From Asterias amurensis (Eukaryota > Echinodermata > Asteroidea > Forcipulatida > Asteriidae): a DNA stretch of 64,000 nt. The stretch spans positions 22,038,450 to 22,102,449 of the forward strand of contig NC_092648.1 of assembly GCF_032118995.1 (NCBI RefSeq), in the 5' to 3' direction. Below are positions 45,259 to 57,000 of the stretch, piece after piece. The notes beneath the pieces were generated by a model that worked only from the letters and a program-made list of their open reading frames with translations, made no database searches and was not told the DNA's origin. The position numbers were made by a program, and so were the translations under genes. Each line of letters begins with the position of its first letter. Position 1 is the stretch's first letter.

Positions 45259-48200
45259 AGTGTCTGAATGTTCTTGTGTGGTTAATCTTGACAAAATCAT
45301 GTTTTATTTATTTTGAGTTTGTATTAATTTTGTATGTTAATATTCCTTACCTAAGGCTTACTCAGGAAAACTGATTGGAGTGCACATTCCTCTTGAAACA
45401 TGCGCGATCCTAGAACGAGGGGGGAACAAGATTCATGTGAAGAGTCTAAAGAAACGTTGGTATTGGTATGATACAATTTCAAACGACTCCTTTTCTTAGA
45501 TGAAGGGCTAGCTGAGACATCAGGGGCAAAAACTTGCACAAATCTGGCCCATGCCCAATAAAAGAAACCCTGAAAATCATACAGGCAAAAACAAGAACAG
45601 GACTTTACCACACTCTTATCAGATTACAAAGAACACAAGTTGTTTATTCATACAATAATAAAAATGTAGGAGCCCAATGCACTATAACAATCACAGCATG
45701 GAAGGGGGGGGGGGCATGAAGTACAGTTGTCTTGCGTGGATTGTTGCATTATGAGGTTCATAATTTATTATGGACAACAAACAAGCCTTCAGGAAAAATC
45801 ATTACAAAATTAACAAAGTTTCAAGAAATTATAAAACACAATATCATTTCAGTTGCTCAGACAGCCTGAAATTATTTTAAGTTAAAATGCTAAAATTAAT
45901 AACACATTTTGGTATTAGTTTTTGTTTATACAAGTAAAATACAAGCAACAGAGGGTTTTGTCAACAGTGTGGTAAGTTTGCGTGTCCAACCAATAATCGT
46001 ACCTTCGGTCTTGATAATTAAAAAGTCCACTACTAGTAACACAAGTTAACTAGACAACTTAACAAGCAGTGAAGGATAGAATTGCAGTATTTTTAGCATA
46101 GCCTAGTTGCACTATTTCCCAAAATATATTTTACGCAACGACCCAAACAGTTATGATGATGTTGCCGTCACATGAACACAAACAGTCTGTGCTCATGCGT
46201 TCAACTAATAACTTCAAAATGACCTTTTTTCAGCATTGAATGTACAGACTTGTTTAAGCGGCCATTTTTAAATCGATCAGATGAAATTCAATAATTTTCT
46301 TCCCAAGTAGGATTTGAAGCGTTGCATGCTAGAAATAAGATAGAGTAAAGGTTTGTAGTAACACCATGTAATAATGTTAGATGCTGCTACCGCAAACCTT
46401 TACTTTGACAGTTTTTTCCCAACATGGCTGTATCCTTTTTCCAAGTTAATTTGGGGCTGTTAAGTAAGGTTTACAGGCAAACAATTTCCTTTTTTTTTCA
46501 TCATAAGTGCAACGGAAAAACCGGGAATTATTGTACAGTTTGATTGCATGTTAGTTTCCTCCTTTTGCAACAAAAAAGACTTTATGTTTGGTTTTAATTT
46601 ACCTTGGATAATACTGTACCTTCAAACCGGGACTGTTATTAGGTACATTCAAATGAATTAAAAATGACTACTATAATAATACAACACTGAGTGTGCCTTA
46701 GCAACCAAGCAAGATGCGTAACTGGTATAAAGTGTTTCCGCATGGTTGTGGATACATCAAGTTGTTTTTTAAACTTCATCTACAAAACATTTACATTTTA
46801 GCTGTACAACTGTACACAATAAAATAGGTCCTGGCGCCATAAATAAACGCTTTATAAATCTGTATTCAATTACGCTCCTTACTCTGCTATATCCATTTTA
46901 AACCTTAACCCTCCGATGACGAGTCATCCGTTTATTGAAGCGTTTCAATATTCAATACTAATCTACCATTTCCTTTTTACATGAAAATAGCAAATCTTCT
47001 GGTTTTTAATGTACAAAAAAAACACCTCTCGTTCATACACCCATGAAACAGTTTACCACATTCCCTCTCCTCTCTACACAATTAATAATAAACATGAGTC
47101 GATTTACATTTTATAAACAGACTGGGTAATTAAATCAATGGTACCCTGTTCTAGTAGTTTGTTGTGTTTTGATTGGATACATTATATTACCAGATGGCAA
47201 GAATGTTAACGAACGACCCATTTTTCTTTTAACGTTAATAAATGCAACAAATGATTTGTCCTTATACAACCAAATTCCGTTAATGTCTACTACTATATTT
47301 GACCTTTTCACTGGTATTCGGTAGTTTACCAGCAAAACTTTTGTATCATTCTTTATAGACACCACTTCAACTGAATCTAGAACGTTATTTCTGTATAATT
47401 TTAAGAAAACCATTTTTGGGGTGGTCGTGTCAGTTTTTAAAAAGTCAGTGCATCTTCACACAGCATTACTCACATTAAAATAATCCCAAGAGTACCAAGC
47501 CATCAAAATCTACATTATTAACAAGTTGATATAAATTCATTGACAGGATTTTACAGATTCTATCAAAACAAACTTAATTTAATAAATCACTTTCTCGCCA
47601 TAAAACGTCACATAATTTAAGGCAATATTTTTGCATCTTTAATACATGTTATTTACAAAATGCTAAAAAATCCTATAAGCTTATACAATCTTCTAGTATT
47701 TATCTTGCAGCCTGGCTATATAAAGTTAGTTGCCTCTGCATACCGAACTGACCTCATAAGTATAGAGTCAACCACCCCTATCTTAACGTGCTCAAACCAA
47801 TAAATGCATACCGATCCACCTGAATCCACAATTTCCTTCCATTTAGTAATCACTCTGTATTGTTGCAAAATGTGATCTGTTTGACTTTCAAACGAATGGA
47901 AGAACTTTAATAAGTTGAATCCTACATTTGGTTGGAACAGAAACATGTGTTATTCGATCAATTAGAACATTTGTTTATTCAATTGTCGATTAGACCACAG
48001 TGTCAATACAGTCTGTGTTGTTGGTACTTGTGTTGTTTGCATTCATGAAAAAACGGGGAAATGAGTTATCTGAAAGATCAAGTAGGGGCGAGTTTAATTT
48101 CATAAAATCAACACAAGGAAATCAATTACAAGGAAGCCTTCACACATGGTTTACACATACCTCTTTAAATACAGGGTTCAAAATTCACATGTCATGAACG

Positions 48201-48360
48201 TTCCTTGTGTGGCATGTGTGGTTTGAACTTGGGGTTAAATGCATTTGTATGAAGTGCAAACCCAGTTTTATGAGTACTGATCATATTGCATACTGTACTG
48301 ATTGTTTACACTCTTTTAAAAAGAATTATATTTTGTTTTCAAACTAACTAAGGTAATACG

Positions 48361-48469
48361 CCTCTCTTAATATTTATGCATGAGGTACGTCACAATGCCA
48401 ACTCAAAACGTGCCCCCATAGCCTCATTTTGGGTAAAAATTATGATGCATGCATAAATATTAAGAGAGG
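48361..48469. repeat. 109-bp inverted repeat with 22-bp perfect arms
   Basis: CCTCTCTTAATATTTATGCA at 48361 is matched exactly in reverse by the segment ending at 48469 (22 bp each arm, loop 65 bp). It lies outside recognised exons. Confidence 0.8.
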
Positions 48470-49134
48470 ATAGGTGTACAAGTGATTCACCTTTAACAAA
48501 TGTTAAGTATAATGGTTCATGACGACCTTCAAATGGATGCCTGATGTAATAAATTGAGTGATCCATCCATTTATAGGAACCTGTCATGCTCTGGTAGTAT
48601 AACAAATTCCTGAACAGAGGGCCCAAGTTTTTGCAGTACCTCACAAAAACCCTGTACAGTGCAGAATTACGCTAAAAAACCTTTCCAGGAAATCTGCAAA
48701 ACATAATTTTTTCCAATTTTGCTTTGCAATTTTTACTGCACTTGGTGATTTGTTAAACAAGTCACTAACGGATCTGCTAAATTTTAACTTTTTTTTCAAC
48801 CACCACCTTTTCATTTCGGGGAGGTTTCTGAGTAAAATCATGTATTCCTGTCCTCCAATTTATGAAGCCATTATCAACAAAGAAAAAAACTAACCTGTGA
48901 AAGATTCATCCTATGAGCTAGGTTTCTATGTTTTAGGAATGCTTCATCATGAATTGAACCTCCTTAAAAATTAACATTTTTCAAGGAAGTAAAGTAAACT
49001 TGTTTCAATAAACATCCAGTCTTAAAAACAACTGAGATTGTGAGGGCAACTTGATACACATAGGATGGGCCAAAACCCAAACCCAATAAACCAAATGAAC
49101 TTTTGATGAATTATTTATAAAGTACCTTCAGTTT

Positions 49135-49502
49135 AAAGACATTGGACACTATTGGTAGTTGTCGAAGACCAGTATTCTCACTTTGTGTATCTCAACATAT
49201 GCATAATATATCAAACCTGTGAAAATTTGAGCTCAATCGGTCGTCGAAGTTGCTAGATAATAATGAAATAAAAAACACCCTTGCCACACAAAGTTGTGTG
49301 CTTTCAGATGCTTGATTTGGAGACCTCAAATGCTAAATCTGAGGAAATTCATGGAAAATTACTTCTTTCTTCATTACTTCAGAGGGACCCGTTTCTCACA
49401 ATGTTTTATACCATCAACCTCTCTCCCTATTACTCGTTATCAAGTAATGTTTTATGCTAATAATTATTTTGAGTAATTACCAATAGTATCCACTGCCTTT
49501 AA
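49135..49502 (-). mobile_element. MITE family A copy
   Basis: TTTAAAGACATTGGACACTA ... CAATAGTATCCACTGCCTTTAAA, with TTAA-type flanks at both ends and the shared TGAAAATTTGAGCTCAATCG block. Confidence 0.75.
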
Positions 49503-50149
49503 ATACCGTTAAAGCATATTGGAGAAAGCACCGCATAAAAAATCAAATCATGATATATGCAGATGAGGTGCAGGAATATCACCACCCCCATACCGTCCGG
49601 TATAATAATATTGTGGTTTTTTTTCTTCTTTCATGTGGTTCGAACTAAAACAAAACAGGATGCCAAACACAACTGAACCACCTCCCTGAATGAACCTAAA
49701 TTGAACCGAACTGTTTCCAGGAAACTACACAAAACTGAAATACTATTAAGCTGAGCACCAGGGTCCATTTTTAAAACTTCCTCTGCCCTACCTCCTTCAG
49801 TGCCTAGGTCGTACATGTGCGATCTATTTTATGTGTTCCGAAAGTTCAACCAATCGTACATATACGACCCAATATAATGTGCGTGTTTATCACAAGAGGG
49901 CATTATCACTCAAGAAATACTATTCATTTTGGGATGTACCAATGCACCAATTTGTGTTGCAAATCACCAAGATATTTTTTTTTTTCTAACAAAAAAAAAG
50001 AAAATTACACACAATTTCAAAACCCCTCAAAAAGCTGGGCAATTTAGGTTCAAAACGCAAACACCCATAAAAAGCAGGCACTGAAAGAGTTAAGTAATGT
50101 TGAAGTGGTCAGTCCATACATGTATCACCAAATGCAGGCCAGTATGTTT

Positions 50150-50310
50150 TGGTTTTGAAAGGGCAAGGCCACCAAGGAATGTTCTCCTTGGTAAAGGGCA
50201 CCTTATGAGAAAATCGTACATTTCTACTGGAATCTTTCAAGGGCACCAAGTCAATGAGCACTGAGGCAATCGCCTCCATGGAGTATCATATCAGGCCTGC
50301 AAATGACTTG
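50150..50310 (-). repeat. intact copy of the dispersed repeat (empty site of the 2.3-kb element)
   Basis: On the minus strand it reads continuously from GGCCTGATATGATACTCCAT through CCAGTAGAAATGTACGATTT to GGCCTTGCCCTTTC. The corresponding point in the 25-kb copy is interrupted. Confidence 0.65.
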
Positions 50311-50473
50311 TCATGTAATAGGCTCTGGATAGACCCTCAAGATAATGATTGCTCTTTGGTACCTCATTCCACCTGTTCACACGAGTCAATGGTACAAGTA
50401 CATCATTATTGATTGCCTCAATCAAATGCCAATTAGGATCCTGTCCTGTAGGTCTTCCATCAAGCAGCATTAG

Positions 50474-50671
50474 TCAATAGAGTACTTGGTACTTGGTAGT
50501 TTTTCCTCCCGACACTTCCGCGATGGAACTTGACAAGGAGTTCAGGAGAGTGTCGTCAAAGTTAGGCTCATCAGTATCATCCGAGGTGAGATTACCATCC
50601 AATATGCATTCCTCGTATATGACCATTGCACCTCCAATATTTCTCCAATCCAAATAAGCATCAAAAGGTGA
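50474..50671 (-). other. candidate alternative terminal exon of the KIF26-like gene (b)
   Basis: An acceptor (TTTTGAAG) is followed by 65 codons beginning SPFDAYLDWRNIGGAMVIYE, acidic and serine-rich, ending at a stop at 50474. It is phase 0, so it could splice directly to the exon ending at 53908. I do not recognise the sequence. It could instead belong to a separate minus-strand gene. Confidence 0.4.
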
Positions 50672-50981
50672 CTTCAAAAGAGAGTGGGTTAAGTTCCTTG
50701 TCTTACAAATGCATGTTTTACCTAGCACAGTAAATAATGTTAACAGAAAACAGCTTTGCGAGTCTGTGGGGCATATCTGTTTTTTTATCATGTGAGAATA
50801 GTGACCTCGGGGGTCAGGGGTTAAGTTGAACAGTAACACACTAGGTGATGACATCAACTCCTTAAATCATGTATGTAGTTATGTGTGAAAGGCTTCCAGG
50901 CTGCGTTGTGCATTGACTATTCCAGATGGGCCATAGTTCAGATGATGTTGAGTGATACAAGTCAATAGAGGGCGTCATTAA

Positions 50982-51064
50982 TCACTCTTCCAAGATGGCT
51001 GTCTCTTTCTCCATGGTCTTAGGGAACTGGGATGAGCTGGGCTCCATCTCTTCCAAAATGTGCA
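50982..51064 (-). other. candidate terminal coding exon of the KIF26-like gene (a)
   Basis: An acceptor (T-rich tract then CTGCAG) precedes 83 nt encoding [20 protein letters not shown] and a few more residues, then TGA. It needs one carried base. A 34-nt candidate micro-exon at 51935-51968 (GTAAGA donor, weak acceptor) would supply it from the phase-0 donor at 53908. The phase match is encouraging, but the exons are short and unverified. Confidence 0.4.
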
Positions 51065-54000
51065 CTGCAGAAAAAAAAGAAAACAAATCATTTTTAGAAA
51101 CAATAACAAATCTACTTTTTATTTTATTTTAAATGTGATAATAAAAGTGTGTTCAACTTTGCTGGTCCAGATTTTGTTTGCTGATGTCATCACTCTTATG
51201 GGTGTTGAAAATCTTTGTATCTAGCATTTCCTTGTTGAAATGTGTCTGCCCTGGATATCCACCATTCTAAATGATGATACTTGACCCAAAGGACATGAGG
51301 AACAAAGTAATCGTTACAGGTTGGCCTTTGACAGTCAAGTGCAATGGAATGTTGAAAACTATGAAAAACATAAAAACTTATTGACATTGCTTTCACCATA
51401 ACAATACCATCAAATATGATTAATTTCTTACAGATTGATTCAGACCTTTATTTTCAAATAGTGTAAGTGGGATGCTTCTCCTTCATAATCCTTAAAATTA
51501 AGAGTGGATTTTTTTTATTGTATAGTAAGGGAAAAAACAAAAGCATCATCTACAGTATAGGGAATGATCATCTGTGTCTTTTCCTTTAATCGTGTAACAA
51601 TTAAAACAGACAAAACACCAATTTAGTCCTTCAACTCAATATGCAAATCATGAAACTGTACGCTTAAAATTCAACACGAACAGTAAAATTTTAGAAAGTG
51701 GTGTCTTAATTTCACTTTTGTTGTTGAAAACAGTTGATGTGTGGAGTGCAAAAAGCTCTCCTCAATAAACTAAAAGAGAGCATTTTTTTGTAACGCAGTT
51801 AAATGACAAACTAGAGAAATGGAATTACTTAATCCTTCAACCAACGACGATGTGCTTTCCCTTTAAAAATGCAACTTAAAGAAAGAAAAAAAAACAGACG
51901 TTGGAGAGAGTCGAGTGTGATTGATAATTCTTACCTCTGACTTGGGGCCTTTTATCCTGTCCTCTGCACTTAAAGAATCACTCTATACGTCCAAGCAGTC
52001 ACGGACAAGTAGAAAGAGTGAAGAGCGACCAGGAGCAATGGGGGGAAGAGAGGGAGAGAGAGAAAAATACAGAGGAAATGAGCCGTGAGTTGATGGATGG
52101 AAACTACTCCAAATTATCAGCGATTTAGGAAACAAACAATCATTGGGTTTGGAGTGTGTGTGTGCAATGGGTGAAGTGGTGTTGTGTTATGGCACTTAAA
52201 AACAGTGTAGTGCATTTGTAGTGGCTTGTATTGTGTAGTACACCCTAGGATTGCTTGCAAGGAAAACCTTATCACTTTAAAGTTAGATTGGATTGAAATG
52301 GAGGCTGCTCATGGAGCTTTGTTTTTATTAAACTTCCCTTAGAATCAATATTAGCCAGCATTCAAAATCATTTAGAATAATATTAAAAAAGAACAACACA
52401 CATTTGTGACAACCATTTGTGATCATTACAACTAATGCAGTTTTCTTTCATGCACTTATTGTTAGACTAAATCAAACAACTGAATAAAAGTAAAACAAAA
52501 GCCTGTGACGACATTACAATGTAACAGACAAGAGGAGCTTATCAAACCATGCGATTCCAACAAAAAAGATGAAATATCAACACAAATAAAAACAAAATAT
52601 GCGAAAAACTTCAAAAGCAGAGCAAAAGTAACTTGAAAAGTAAAGCGAAAACAAACTCAGCTTCAATCCAATTATATATATTGAGGAGTACTAAGTCCAG
52701 CCATGGTTCAACATTCGTAGAATTTCACCAATGTTTGGAATGGCATGAAGATAGGCCGTACCTATAGTACCGATTACTGGGTCGGAGTCGGTCTGTAGAT
52801 AGTTATCGATTAAAGGGCAACTAATTGAGCTGCGTCATGCATTTTGGTTTCCAAGTCAAGTTGTTTCAATGTCCGACCACGTGCGTTTAAAAAACAACAA
52901 AAATAAATATTCATATAAAAGATGTTGCCAAAACAAATATTGCCAATTTTACACCTTGTGACGTCAGGTGGGAACTAACATGCCTCTCTTGAACCATGAC
53001 ACGACTGTTTGATTTTTAATAGTTTGTGTTTACTAAGAATGCTTTGACTAACGTACAAAGTTGTCTGCTGTTTTGACTCCAAGTGCTTTGTAGGTTGACA
53101 ACCAGGCAAAATAAGGACAGAGTAACAATAAAGACAAGGAGAGAGAAAAAAAGAGATTTTTAGGACGGATGAGAAGGTGGAAGATTTCTTCAAGAGGACA
53201 CCAGATAGAGTACAACGAAACAACGATTAAGAAACAATATAAAGATGAGAAAACCAACAATTCCAATGTTGATTTATTTTTATTTTTCTCCTTTTTATCG
53301 CAGGACTCAGGAAAGTCTGGAGTATACAATCAAACAAAAACAGTATTCTTTATCCCTGATGTAAATTTTGCATATGCTCAAATTTATGACTGCTTTTATA
53401 ATCATTGTACATTTTTGTTCACTGCTTTAATTTTGTTTTATGAAAAGCTTCATTTCAAAAGATTCTACAAAAGATACTGAGCAAGAAAAGAAGAGATATG
53501 GTCCTCTTCTTCAGGGTCATGTCACAGCAAAAAGTTTAGGTAATTTTTTCTTGCGTGACATGGCCCCTTTATAACTCAAAACTTGAAAAGACACGTTTTC
53601 ACTCTTTTTGAGAATGGATGGAGTCATTTCCAAAACAGAGGTTTGCAATCTGATCAAAGTTTTACGGTCCAGAAGAGAATAAAATGGTTTGATTTGATTG
53701 TTTTGAGAAATTATTTCATAAGGATGATGATCATTTCCAAAACAGTGGTTTGCAATCTGATCAAAATTTACAGTCCAGAAGAGAAAAAATTGTTTGATCT
53801 AATTGTGTTGGGAAATGATTTCATAAGGATGGTGTTTTGGGGGGAAATGCAAATTTGGAAGTTTTTAACAAAGATTTCTCGCTAGGCAACTGAAAAGCTT
53901 GTCTCACCTTTATTGCATCCGGTCGTTGCTGTTGGATCTTCTGGACATCATCTACTTCATACACTTTAATCTCGACACCCTCCTCGTGACATTTGGGTCT

Positions 54001-57000
54001 CGGTGATATATCTTTCCATCGGTTGGTTTTGGTCTGGTGACTGTCCGTGGCCGAGCGTGGCGGGGCACTGCGACTACGTCTGGATCCTGAGTAGGAACAA
54101 TGGGATAGGTTTCAATTTTCACGTTTCAGTTTTAAAACGGCACATAGGACCAAGAAAACTTTCTAAAAAGTTGGCTTGATTCTTGTTTATTTTTCTGTAC
54201 TTCAAAATGTTTTACTTTTAACATCACAAGTCAAAAGGTTAAAAATAAACTTAAAAGATTTGTTGCAAAACTAGTTTAGCTTAAATTTTTAAGAAACTGT
54301 GCTTTGAAACAGGATACGCTGACAAATTTTAAATCTTGTATTTACTTAATTATTAATTTGTCACTGTTTTTACCGGAAAGCCCATTCAGTTGTCAGAGAA
54401 CCTGTGCTTTCCAGGGCCCTGGAAGCACAGAGAAAACATAAAATTAATCAACATTTACATTTATAAGTTGATCACAAAAGTTCAGAAGTTCATGAGCATG
54501 CTCATACAAAAATGTTCCATGGAATTCTATCAAATGCTTTGTCTTTACAACTTTTATAGAGCAAACAAATTTCTATAAAATGTACATAGTAAGAGAACTT
54601 TTTTCTAGCATTTGCAAATCCTAGATGGATTGCTATGATTGAAAGTTTACATTGACCCTTACCAGGAAACTTCTTTTTGGGCAGCTTGGAGCTCTTGAGT
54701 CGTCCACCGGAGCATTCACTCATTGAATCATGGCAAGAGGACCCACTGGCTGTTGCTTCACTGTCTCTCAGCATGCTCTCATAACCGCTGCTCGCTCCGC
54801 CGCCAACTCGGCACTTAGTGACGTTGTTAGAGGGGAGGCAATCACTTAAAGTACTGCTGTTATCACTTCCATGTCCGCTACTTGATCCATGGAGAACCCG
54901 GGGTTTGGTCACGGTGGAGTACGGTGAGAGGATGGAACGCTTAGATGGTGTGGGTACGTTCTCACTGGATGCTATACCGCTGTCGTTGCTCCCGTCAGAG
55001 GAATTGGTCAGTCGGTTTCCAGGCTGCAGCTGTGCAATGCTGCTGTTCACATTCCTCAGGAGTGCCTGTTCTGTTGTTGGTCCAGTGCTGGTTGGAATCT
55101 TTGAACCGGCCACTGCGGCAGCCGCTGCTGCTGCTGCAGCTGTTGATTTGGTTAACGACGGCGCAGACTTACTTAGGGTTTTGTTCCGGACTGGTAGGCT
55201 CGAGGTACCTTGCGAGGAAACCTTCTGCCCTGCCTTTGATCCTGATGGACTGAGCTTGCTGCTGTTGCCTTGGGGGATTTTACTTGTCAGTGGGATAGTC
55301 TTTCTGGAAGACACTGAACTGCTCTTGCTTGTTGTACTTGCACTATCATCACTGCGACTTGACTTTGAAAGCACCGATGAGGCCTTAGACTTGGAAGACG
55401 ATTTAGCATTTAGTGCATTCTTTTGAGAGTTGACAGAGGTCAAGCTTGTGGATCTCATGGGAATCTTACTTTTATCAGTCTTTGACGGAATTAAACTTCC
55501 CTTCAACGGCCTACTCTCTGTTTTGCTAGTACACTTGCTTGGTGGCACAGGTATCCTGCTGGAGTCGGTGCTTTTGTTCATAGAGTTTTTTGAGTTTGTG
55601 TGTTGAATTTCTGATTCTGAATGAGGTAGGTAAGAGTTCACTTTGGGCTTCACAAGGCCTCTGTTTGGTTTGCATGGTACTTGGGGTGGGGTCATTTGCC
55701 CCTGGCTGTCTGGTTCCGATGAAGGACACTTCAGACAACTTTCCGCATCTTCCATTGCCTCTTGCTCTGACTTTGCATCAAAGGCAGACAAGTCTTGATG
55801 TAAGGCATCCTTAATTAGTGCATCATCAAGTTCCTGAGAGAAACATGGGTTGACTTCAACCTCAAAGGCTGGTGAGGAGCAAGCACCTATGGCAGGGGGC
55901 CGCTCCGAGCTGCTCATTACAAGAATATCGGCTAATTCCTTAGTCTCCTCCGACAGTTCGTATTGCTGGATTTTGCTGGCAATATAGTTAAAGTGACAAT
56001 CTGAATCCATTTCTTTTGCATCAGCCCCATCCGGGCGCCTTAAGAGTGAGATATCCCGTGCCTGACTGTCCGAGTCTCTGCTGATAGTGTGGAATTTATA
56101 TTCCATCGCTTCTTTTGCACGTGAGATTGCAGCACTGAGTACTAAGGGAGAGGGTTGATGGGACAGCGATCGCTGGCGAGAACTGCGGGCATGATGCTGG
56201 GGGCTTTCATACTTAGAGGAGGGCTCCGATCTTGTCGAGGCAGGTGTGGGGTTGACTGAGCTCGATTCCATGGGAATCGGATCACAGCGTTTACGAAGTG
56301 GGGATGTATGTACTCCCTTGGATTCGATTTCAGCCAGTTTAGTAACCGAAACCCCTTTATCCTGCGTGCTCCTTAGTGATAAGCTACTCTGAGAGGATTG
56401 GCTCACAACAGACTCATTGATCTCCCTCAAGTGGGACATTGTTCTGTTACTGCTGCCGTTTTTTTGATTCGGCAGCATTTGAAAGTTTTTTGACTGTTGC
56501 TGTTCAGGAACTACTCCTTCCATTCTTTGCCACACTGGTGACTCTGCCTGACGGTCCGGTCTGGTCTGAATTGCATTCGGGGTCCCACTTGGCCTATAAT
56601 TTAACCCTGAGAGAGGACTGTATGCTTGTGGCGTCCCCAATCCCCGTTCAGTTCTCAAATGTAAACCGTTGGTGAATCCTCGCACTTGATGATTCAGATT
56701 GAATACTTGGTTTCCCGCCGCCCCGCCTGAGCTACAGTTCCAATTCCTGTTAGCGTCCCTCAGGCCGGGCGGACTGCCGTTTTTTGAAAGCCACTGAGAG
56801 TTGGTGGAATTATCAGTGGTGGATTCCTCGGTTTCATCCACAATTGTGTTATCGTCATCTTGCTCCATGAAACTTGCCGGCCTCGACGTTGTTGAGAAGG
56901 TGGCATCTGTCGCATCGCTGATACAACTGAGTCTCCTTAGGGGATGGTCGATAGCGAGATGCTTTTCCCTCATCACAACTTGTTCACCATTGATGGTCAT

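Larger units (their letters stand above)
45280..50470. other. interval between convergent genes; no confident gene
   Basis: AT-rich and largely unique, except the inverted repeat at 48361, the MITE at 49135 and the dispersed repeat at 50150. Two minus-strand frames (47135-47413, 47716-47946) match nothing I know. Part may be a long 3' UTR of the KIF26-like gene. Confidence 0.5.

Noticed and set aside
47135-47946. Two minus-strand frames as a separate gene
   Set aside because: No recognisable domain, no clear splice link between them, and location in probable 3' UTR or intergenic sequence.
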